From positions 496,001 to 560,000 of the forward strand of contig JANFAH010000026.1 of NCBI GenBank assembly GCA_024663395.1: DNA of 64,000 nt, written 5' to 3'. Origin of the DNA: Pisolithus tinctorius (Eukaryota > Basidiomycota > Agaricomycetes > Boletales > Pisolithaceae). A program made the position numbers and the translations under genes. Below the pieces are notes generated by a model. That model did not search any database. It was not told where the DNA came from and saw only the letters and a program-made list of their open reading frames with translations. Positions 55,691 to 64,000 of this stretch are shown piece after piece (positions within the stretch are counted from its first letter, which is position 1; the number at the start of each line of letters is the position of its first letter).

Positions 55691-57898
55691 TCACCGCTCG
55701 CCACGCCGTTCTTCGACGACAGCCGTCACCCAGCGCACCAACGTGGCTTCTAGCATCGATTCCCACCCTTCCTCTCTGCGCGCGACGAGACGGGGATCGA
55801 AGTGGATAGGTGTTTCATTCGTAGAGAAGCGAATCCTTTGCGCTGTAGGCATCGATGGACTGCTGGGTATACCACGACCAGGGGATGCATTACGCGCCGG
55901 GGAGGACGAGGGTGTCATGTGGTCGGGGCGACCTGGTGCAGAGGGAATGATGAGGGGGAGGAGGTATCGCAACTTGAGGGCTCTGCACGGTCATAAGTCA
56001 AAGAAGGCAGGCAGGGGGAAGAGAACTTACCCAGCCCACAGCCGAAGGTTATCGGTCCTTCTAAATGTCCATCCGGTCGCTCCCTTTTCATCTACACCCT
56101 CTGCATTCTGCTCCAGAGATATAATGTCGTGAATAGAATCGACACTGATGAACCCCCATGGCTTGCGGGAGCGCCTCACACCCGTGTTATATGCTACACA
56201 CAGTGGTTGCCCCGATGACAGGACACGGAGCAAGGCAGTCCTTTCGAGTGGAGATGGAAGAACACAACGAAGGTATTCGGGTAAGAGAGCCTGTAAGAGA
56301 GCGTAGGCGCGCCCTGATATGGCAAACGGATGGACGTTAGCACCGATTTCGGACACAGATGGAATACTAACCGATGACATTATCTGTAAACGAAGACCGT
56401 TTGGCCCACTCTGGGAGATCGTCTTCGTCCGTGCTCTCCTCTTCTGACAAGGTCTCCATTTCTCCAGGTTCCTCGGACAGCGTCATTGCTTGTAGTGAGT
56501 CCATCGAGACAACCCGACGCGCCGATGACGGCCGCTCACAAGGGAAACGGAACGAATTAATATCACCTGCGCTTACTCGGCGACCCTTGCTCCGACTCTC
56601 GCGATCCCGTTTCGCAACACGTTCGCGTGCCCTCTCCCACCCACGCTTCCCATCCTTTCGCCCATCGAAAAGTACGTCATCGACGAGGTCCACATACCGC
56701 TGAACAATGTCCCGTTCCTTGCCTAGATCCTGCATCCGTATGTCCTGTTTATACAGCCACCCACCGCCTAGAACAAGCTTATCGTCCCACCGCTCACGTG
56801 TCTCCTGCTCCTCCTCGTTAACGTGAGTTTCCTGTTCAAATTCATCCTCCCACACCGGGATCGAGTCGTAGCGACCCTGGACGCGGATAAACGATATCGA
56901 CATATCTGGATCAAAAGCTTGCGAATCAATCTCGTCATCAGATACGCCACTCGGTGTGGCGACACGCGAATGCGGATTCTGTCCATGCGACGAACCATGA
57001 TCGCTCTGGGCATCATACGCTTCGTCCGTCAACGGTACTCTCGAGCGTTCCTCGAGTTCGCGAAGTGCAGACAATACCTCCAATGCCGACTTGCGAATCA
57101 TCGATAGAGGATCTGGTTGTGTGCTCTGTCTGGGTTTGTTCCGTTTGACGGGATCGCCTGCTGCGATCTTGTTGCGATACTGATTGCGAATCGTCCCAGC
57201 GGAGTCATCCGGGAGGGCGATCACGTAGTTGCGCACGGAACGAATAGCACGTGTCGTTGTCTTGAGAATGCCTAGAACATCAATGTGGCTGTTTGATGGC
57301 GATGCACATGGGGTGTCAGCGGTGCTGGAGAGATCTAGTTCCCAAACGCGAGTCGTGGCGACGAGATCGTCTATGACGCCCGGAAGGAACGCGTCCGGAT
57401 CCGTCTCGTATGTCTTGACAAAGGGCGGGAATGTTTGTGGTCGTGATTCGGGGATGACGGGGGACGGAGGGAGCTCGAAGTCTTGTATGGTATCTAACGA
57501 CGACGGTGCGTCCGTCTTGAGTGATAGCCCACCAATCGCCGGGACGAATTGGCCCTGGAGCTTATTGGATGGTCTGTGCGGGGGTGCGGCGTGAGGACGG
57601 ACGCGAGAGAAAAGAAAACGTACATCGTCTTTGCAGCAAGGCCAGTCTTGGTGAAGTAGTGCTGGAGATGCTCGATGCTCCCCAACGCCATGACACTCTG
57701 TCGTTTGGCTGCACTTCGACTAAATGGTTTTACTGGTTTGTTGCTTGCGTTGCTATTGGGATAGAAGGCAATCTGGCGACGAGACCCAGTCGGTTTCTTG
57801 GCTGCAAGCAGATCCATAGTCTGTGCAGAATCTCCTAAACCTGAGCCTGTGATGTCCGGCGTCAGTGCTGGCGGTGTCAACGACGGGTCCGACGCCAT
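55691..57898 (-). CDS. Unrecognised 683-aa protein, intact four-exon gene
   Basis: Exons 57898-57624, 57573-56372, 56313-56031 and 55982-55691 with GT-AG introns of 50, 58 and 48 bp; all phases agree and give 683 codons plus TGA. I know no domain. An N-terminal block SIEHLQHYFTKTGLAAK looks conserved-type; then a Pro-rich stretch, RNYVIALPDDSAGTIRNQYR, helical SALEVLSALRELEERSR, a long acidic/Ser-rich region with Glu-rich clusters, and an ordered C-terminal part (RAYALLQALLPEYLRCVLPS, WGFISVDSIHDIISLE). No signal peptide or membrane segment. Its 5' end faces YPP1 across 134 bp. CpG content and codon use match the neighbouring housekeeping genes, so it is a real host gene of unknown role, probably conserved in fungi. 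Confidence 0.8.
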
Positions 57899-58032
57899 GC
57901 TCGTCGTTGTCGGCAGTCAAGCCAGAAAAGGCAGTCATGATTCCTGATCCGGGGGGGTCACTTTGTAGGGGGTCAATTAATGCCATCATGCTCGGCAGCT
58001 GTCCATTCCCTTGCAGCAGCGGATGGAATTTC
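57899..58032. promoter_or_regulatory. 134-bp divergent promoter region
   Basis: The only sequence between the start codons of the 683-aa gene (minus) and the YPP1-like gene (plus). It must contain both promoters unless one of the starts lies further inside. I see no clear TATA box. Confidence 0.45.
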
Positions 58033-61000
58033 ATGGCACATGCAAAAGACAGGCATTACTGGTTTCAGCTAAGAACAGCACTCACAGCTGGTCGCTGGGG
58101 CTCTGAAACACCAGCCCAAGCCCCCAATGCATCGCCGTTGTCGTGGTCGAGGTTGTTCTACAAGTTTAACAAACACTGCAAGGGCTTCCAAGACGTAGCA
58201 CAGATCGCCGCGCAGACGAGGTTGCTTTCATTGTTGCTAGGTGCAAACTCGGTGGACGAGGATGCGTTGGGGAACGAACAGGCCGGGGAGTTGAGGTTGG
58301 GAGACGAGTGTGTACTGGCACCGGAGCGCGTCGAAGAAGCAGCTGGAGGCTATCAGACACTCCAGAGCTTGGAGAGCAGCAATCCATCTGACGTGAGTTT
58401 GTCTATTTTTCTCGGGCGTGCATTGTGTAACCTTCACCTTCTCTCTCAGTCTCTCCATCTCGCGCTGGCATATTACGCCTACGCGCTCAGACGACCAGAA
58501 CAGTGCTTGGCTCACTTATCCAAAGTTTCCAAGCTGGTGGACGCTCAAAGTCACATACCTGTTACACCTTCGAGCCGAGCCGAGGGTCATACCCTCCAGG
58601 TGCCCGGTTCTGCGACTGCATCGTCATCCCCTTTGACGGGCAGCTTTGTCTCTGCCATTTCGTCTCCATCACTCCCCGACATCTCAAATGGGAGGGCCTG
58701 GGCAATCATGGAATCACTCCGAAGCATATGCTTACAAGGTAAGATCCCCTTCTGTTTTTTTCCTTACCCATCGACGAATATCGCCATTCTAGGCATGTCC
58801 TATGAGACCCTCTACCCCTCGGATCCAGAAAAAGCCATCGAAGCATACGCAGTTGCCCTTCCTCTACTGAACATTATTCAATTCACGATTCCCCGAGCAC
58901 CCGATGCTCAGTCTTTACTGACGTCATTTACGCATTATCGCGAACTGTGGCGGTGGGCTGAACGACTCATGTTTCGCGCAATTACTCTTATTGCCCGTAC
59001 GCGGCCTTTGGACGAGCCGGAGAGCTTGATATGGATGTTCTTCACTCATTATCAAGCGTGTGGAGCCTTTTGGATACCGACGTTCAGATTCCCTTATAGA
59101 TCTATCGTGGCTGTGCTGCATCTCCGTGCCCTTATACTCAAACACCGCACCCCTTCCGAACGCGCGCCGCTGAATACCTCCCTGCGGCCTCAGAAACTCC
59201 CGCGATGGTTAAGTGTGGCGCGTTCTGTCGCACACGATTACAAATCCATATTGGACGAATGCACGCATTTCCCGAGAGCCGGAGAACGGAATGTCAAGGT
59301 GGAAGATTTTGTGGACCTATGCGTCGCTGTGTGGGAAGCAAGTCGGTCCGTGTCCGATTGGGCAGATTGGGTTATTGATGTAAGTGAAACACATCCATGC
59401 CTTATGCTTGTGCCAAAAGTGTCAATGCTGTATAGACCCTTTGGTGGGCGACGAAACTAACGTTCAACTCGTACCGCATCTTCCGACATATGAGTCGGTT
59501 GCTTTATGTCACCGGAGACAGCGAACTTCCGAAGCGCATGCTGCGATTGTATGTTGAAGTAGTCGGCAAATCTCGTGAAGCGGGCATTGATGACGACTGC
59601 GATACGGATCGCCACTGGGTAGAGACCCTTGTCGAGGGCTCTAGGATGCTGTGTCGTCTCGCGATCTCCCGACCTGGCTGGGATGGCGTTGAAGAGGCCA
59701 AGGAAGCCGGCGAATTCATTGAAAAAGCGAAGACGCGTTTGGATCGAAACGACAAAGAACTCGTTGCCAGGGTTGCGCTTGCGGAAGGGGTCTGGCATAC
59801 TATTTCTGGAATTATTGGTGAGTCATACTTTTTTTTTCAATTGCTCGTGACGATCGCAGCCGCCGATGTCGAAGCTGACGGCACGCAGGTGTGGATTTAC
59901 GAGAGCGTCCCAAACGATTCGCGCTTGCCCTTGAGCAGTTTGTAAAGTCCGTCGGGACGTATCCAACGCCAGCTGCGCATCATCACCTTGCTATTTCTTT
60001 GGCGCTTCCTGGACCATCTCAGGACCTGAAACAGGCCATAGCTGTCGCGGGCGCGGCGGTGGAGGGGGAGGCGCTTGAAATTCGGCACTGGCACCTTCTC
60101 GGATTACTTTTGACAGCGGAAGGACAATGGGATAAAGCCAAGAGCATACTTGAAATTGGAGCCAACATCGGTGAGACAACCTTGGAGTCCGACGAAAATA
60201 GTACTACCGAACAAGAATCTAAGCCGAGTGATGTTAAGGTCAAGGACTTCGAGACCGAGAAAATTCCCTCCGAAGTCTCCGAAAAATCTTCCCGTCCGGC
60301 AGACGCTAGCGACATTGGCGAAATGCCTGCACCTGGTCGCGAATTCAAGTTTTGGGAACCCCTGCTTGACCCCAATGCGAGGTCCATACCACCTTCGGCC
60401 ACACTGTTGCAGCCACTACCTGATCACCCACCACCGTCGCGAGTCGATGCGTTCGAGTATGCGTTACAGCTGAGGCTGACACAGATGGCGCTTACGGAAC
60501 ACGTGGAAGGCGCTGAAGGTGCGGAGATCAAATGGGTGAATGTGTATGGCTGGATAGCAGAAAGGAAGGGGTCTGTGTCAGAGACACCAAGTGAGTTCCT
60601 TTTCGTATTTTAATACATGGCCGGGGCTGGACGCCTTCGTAGTTCGGTCTTCAGTAGACACGAGCTCCAGGACGACGACTACGCAGTTAGGATCAATGGT
60701 CATTGTCTCAACGCCCCAGGAATTGGAGAATGAGAAACAACCAAGCGGCGAGCCTTCAGAACCTCTGGGACTGATTACAGCACCAGAGGGGACGCCGCCC
60801 CCGATCACTGTGACCCCAGCGACTCCGGCAGATGCTGATCACCGATTCTCTATTGGTAGCGAACCTCAGGAACAATTGAGGCGGTCAGCGTCGATGGGTG
60901 CGGACCCTTCCACGGGGAAGAAGGTACAACAAATGTTGAAAGACCGTGTCCACAAGGGGCAAGAGAAAATCAGTACCATATCGAGGAAAATTGGGTACGG

Positions 61001-61829
61001 CGTCGGTAGGAGTAGCAGTTTACATCTCAAACGGTCGAGCTCCGCTCCGGGTAATCGGGCCGTCGTATGCCACTTCACACATACTCACCCAGTACCCATA
61101 GATTTTCAGGCTGTGCTTCGGAATCATCAGTATCAAGCATCTTCGATCCATTCCCGGCGAAGGTTGCATTCACTTATTCGACATCACCATCGCCATGAGT
61201 CTCCTGTGGAATCGCCACCTGCACCCCCGCCACCCAGTTTACCTCCCGTGCAAGAACTTAAGACGAGCCACCGGGCGACCAGGGAGGACAAATTGCTGAG
61301 TGATTTATGGGCTGCATCAGCTGCGACATTCCGTAGGACGGGTAAGATCGACCAGGCGAAAGGTGCTATCCAAGAGGCCGAAGTGAAAAACCCTGACAAC
61401 CCTAACGTGTGGGTGCAGGTGTGTCTCCTTTGTTGGTACCCTTGATATGGCCGCGTCTGATTGCCGCCGAAGTTCGGATTATACCATTACGCTCTAGGTC
61501 ACGAGCGACAAGCAACACAGGCATTCCAGAAGGCATTATTTATTTCCCCGGACGACGTTTCTGCTGCTGTTCATATGTCTCGGATATATCTTGATTCGGC
61601 GTCGGATGGCGACATCGACATGGGTAAGATAGATCTGACCGCGGGGCTGCTAGGATACATCACTCGTTCTCGAGGTTGGAACGTGCCAGAGGCATGGTAT
61701 TACCTCGCAAAAGCGTACGGTCTGCAAGGCCGCAAGGAAGAAGAGCGAGAGTGCCTGGTGAAGTCGTTTAAGCTGACGGAACAAAGGTGTATCAGGGACA
61801 TCGGGCTTGCAGTGGGGTGGTGTTTGTAG
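58033..61829 (+). CDS. YPP1: YPP1/TTC7-like tetratricopeptide protein
   Basis: Ypp1 (TTC7 in animals) is a scaffold that, with Efr3, holds the PI4-kinase Stt4 at the plasma membrane. Eight exons: 58033-58392, 58450-58738, 58793-59379, 59436-59817, 59889-60590, 60643-61050, 61102-61418 and 61473-61829; they total 1,133 codons plus TAG. Introns are 51-71 bp; those at 58393, 58739 and 61051 are multiples of three without stops, so exon merging is possible. Family-type blocks: PLSWSRLFYKFNKHC, AAHHHLAISLALPGPSQDL, EIRHWHLLGLLLTAEGQW and C-terminal repeats from LLSDLWAASAATFRR to the end. A low-complexity Ser/Pro/Thr region (about 650-1000) is longer than in yeast. The start is tentative. Confidence 0.85.
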
Positions 61830-62244
61830 GCCGTGGTAGCTAGGAACTTTCTTCCGAATGGTTCTTGCATATTCCATAATTTGACTCTGGATCTACAGAA
61901 TATGTGTCACACCTCCGGTATCGGGCAACACTTACATATCAGTAAGGAAAGTATTTTTTCTGTTTCGAACGGGAGTGGGGCCCGCGCGAAGAAACCGCTA
62001 AGTTGAAAATGTAACAAGAGACGCGCCACCAAATCCCGCGCACAATAGTACACAGCGCTTGAATGAAAGGGTAACGTCTTGACGCAACTGTGGCCAACAG
62101 GGTCAAACCGCCGTTGGAAATTTTGCCGTGGTGCTGTCGTTATTGACCCCTTTTGTTAAAAGGTCGAGGCTGTATTCCCTTTGCCTTGATCGTATTTATA
62201 CTCGGCCTGAATTTACCTCCAAGTCCCCAGTCAGTGCAGCTCCA
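61830..62244. other. Intergenic region after YPP1
   Basis: No gene seen. Contains the YPP1 3' end and sequence upstream of the possible small gene at 62245. Confidence 0.4.
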
Positions 62245-62460
62245 ATGGCATCCACATCTACCATCCCCCCCGAAACCAAAGAGCTGATTTCTCAAATAGA
62301 GGGCATCCTCCATAACCTGGATGTGGCGACGCGCAAGCTTAGAAAATCATGTCTCCCCGTCGAGGAGATACCGCGGATTGGCGCATTGCTCGACACCGCG
62401 GAGGATCGACGTACGGAGATCGTTGCCAACGTCCGTATGATTCGCGACAGGCTACGTTGA
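62245..62460 (+). CDS. Possible small coiled-coil protein, 71 aa
   Basis: MASTSTIPPETKELISQIEG followed by a heptad-like helical stretch and ending RMIRDRLR, TGA at 62458-62460. The frame extends upstream to an ATG at 62128, but the inner ATG gives a more protein-like sequence. The leucine and isoleucine spacing suggests a short coiled coil. CpG content is host-like. Immediately after the stop a GTGAGTG site and a later GGTTTAG at about 62535 could be a 3' UTR intron. I do not recognise the family; it could be a chance frame. Confidence 0.4.
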   Translation: MASTSTIPPETKELISQIEGILHNLDVATRKLRKSCLPVEEIPRIGALLDTAEDRRTEIVANVRMIRDRLR

Positions 62461-63723
62461 GTGAGTGTCCCCCGTAGAAGTGCATGGCCTATTACTGACT
62501 GGTTTTTTGGTGCCTTGCTGTGGCTAACGGTTTAGTGTCCCCTTCGCCATTGTCGAGACAGACTTCGACAACGAGTGGGTGGAGGGCATGTAGTCGGGAA
62601 AAGTAGAAACGCGAGCGGAGGAGGTTGCGTGGTGAAGTTCAACAGGGGCTTGTGGCTGATGTGGCCAAGTTAGGATGTAACGATCCATGTTCCTTCTCCG
62701 TGGAATACTAGGATGACAGTGACTATGCCGAGTGGCGAACTCCATATAAGGTCCAATTTACGCCAGCACCTCATTGTAGGGATTCAAAAAGCCGTCCGTT
62801 CCTCGCTGTATGCGTTGACATGGACGAGAAAGCTCGGTGCGAGGCAGCTATGAACAAGGAGACTGACCTCACATTACACTATTATACCTTGATGAGGAGA
62901 CATCGATGGATCTAGTTCCAGCAGAGTCTGCACGGTGGAAACTGAAACCAGTGAAACAGAACGATACACCCCCACCTCCCCCCGGAGTTGTTGTTAGATC
63001 TTCGGAGGTGGAACTCATGTCGCTCCCCCCGTCGCACGGTGTGACGACGGGTTGGAGAATTAGGAAATACGTATGAATTTTGGCGACTGAAGACCGACCT
63101 GCAACGAAAGAACTGCAGTCGAGATAGAGGGAGGAGAATGACGAGGTCGATGAGGCCGGGAGTCAGATCTCAGTAAAGGAGGGCCCGTCGAATAAGAAGC
63201 AGAGGGTCGTCACTTAAACTACATCATCTATTGTTCTGTTCATCTGTACTTACTTTACGTGTCTCCGATATGGACATGGATAATTCTTAGTGGGTTTCCG
63301 TGGGCAAACTTTCCAACGTTAATTACATAAAGGGGCTTACTTCCAGCGCTGTTACTGTGTTACTAGTCGTCCACAGGTAATCGTGGCAGTTACCACGATG
63401 GCAAGACGTGAACACATACGGAACTCGCAGTCGCGGTTGCAGCGCCCTTAATAGTGTGGATACTAGCCTATCTATGGGGCTTGAGTTGCAAACTGTCTCT
63501 GGCATCCCTGCCAGTGAGTGAGCGTGGGAGCCACAATCGTCATATCCATATTTGGAATTTCAGATCTGTTCGATCCTGCTTATGGAATCCTCTAAGATTA
63601 TCCTTCAAGCCAGTGTCATGTATTTTGACAGCGACAACGGGTACACACGGTAGTACTATTATCCGAAAAAACGGGACTATAAAGCAGGCGGGGATTTAAG
63701 AAGAGGATCATAATAACGGTTCT
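62461..63723. other. Region without recognisable genes
   Basis: Only short frames on both strands, none with a known motif. Base composition is host-like. Nothing else seen. Confidence 0.4.
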
Positions 63724-64000
63724 CGAACTCATACGTGGGAACCCCTGCTTGACCCCGATGCAAGGTCTATACCACCTTCGGCGACGTTGTTGCAACCACT
63801 ACCTGGTCATCCACCACCGTCGTGAGTCGATGCGTTCGAGTATGCGTTACAGCTGAGGCTGACACAGATGGCGCTTACGGAACATGTGGAAGGCGCTGAA
63901 CGTGCGAAGGTCAAATGGATGAGTGTGTATGACTGGATAGCGGAAAGGAAGGGGTCTGTATCAGAGACACCAAGTGAGTTCCTTTTCGTATTTTGATATA
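63724..64000 (+). pseudogene. Partial duplicate of YPP1 exon 5, cut by the window end
   Basis: From about 63,737 it matches the YPP1 gene at 60,353-60,616 almost base for base, including the exon end and the first bases of the following intron (GTGAGTTCC then TTTTCGTATTTT). The intron is kept, so this is a DNA-level duplication, not a retrocopy. A CGA in the gene is TGA here (near 63,824), which makes an in-frame stop, and other differences include CpG decay. It starts abruptly and continues beyond the window. Confidence 0.88.

Noticed and set aside
57865..59460. Single 531-codon frame read as one exon of YPP1
   Set aside because: Two introns inside are multiples of three without stops, so the frame looks continuous; GT and AG sites and the family sequence favour splicing. 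The part before 58,033 overlaps the opposite gene start.
62524..62745. 73-codon minus-strand frame
   Set aside because: No motif, His/Ser/Arg-rich, no splice or context support.

Overview
The window looks like nuclear DNA of a basidiomycete fungus, most likely an Agaricomycete. The single-copy genes at the right have many introns of about 48-80 bp. The left part holds Ty3/gypsy chromoviruses, a Ty1/copia relic and a KDZ (Kyakuja-Dileera-Zisupton) transposase, a mix familiar from Agaricomycete genomes. The species cannot be told from the sequence.

Positions 1 to about 46,650 form a transposon island, almost without CpG and full of broken reading frames. From left to right: a complete gypsy chromovirus on the minus strand (GypA, 574-7027, TSD ATAGG); a 12-bp minisatellite; a decayed multi-exon gene (gene A) and a decayed KDZ transposase; two further minisatellite blocks; a decayed repetitive gene (gene B) carrying a tRNA-like sequence; a Ty1/copia relic (about 17,901-23,029, minus); a second gypsy element on the plus strand (GypB, 24,678-32,451) with an antisense accessory gene; and then a nest of insertions from 33,030 to 45,004. 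The nest reads: gene B is split by X4, X4 by a solo LTR of the GypB family, that LTR by X3, and X3 by a third gypsy element (GypC) and by a second solo LTR. Each step except the decayed left side of GypB is supported by target-site duplications that I could read directly.

The most unusual component is element X, a repeat of about 1.8 kb present four times (19,953-21,810; 23,030-24,677; 34,054-43,474; 33,030-45,004). It starts TGTCACA, ends CTCACA, makes 4-bp target duplications and carries one unrecognised open reading frame. That frame is exactly 480 nt long and uninterrupted in all four copies, although every other transposon frame around it is broken. A TATA box lies about 450-500 bp downstream of the frame, as it would if X were a solo LTR with a gene in its U3 region. 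GypA and GypC also carry an 11-nt primer-binding site that matches their own predicted mRNA 5' end, the signature of Tf1-type self-priming.

From about 46,650 to 61,830 the sequence is CpG-rich, compact host DNA with six intact housekeeping or conserved genes: arginyl-tRNA synthetase (+), NOG2 (-), SDH3 (-), TOM70 (-), an unrecognised 683-aa protein (-) and a YPP1/TTC7-like protein (+). The exon-intron structures were worked out base by base and every one closes in frame. The last 2 kb hold a possible small gene and, at the window edge, a partial DNA-level duplicate of YPP1.
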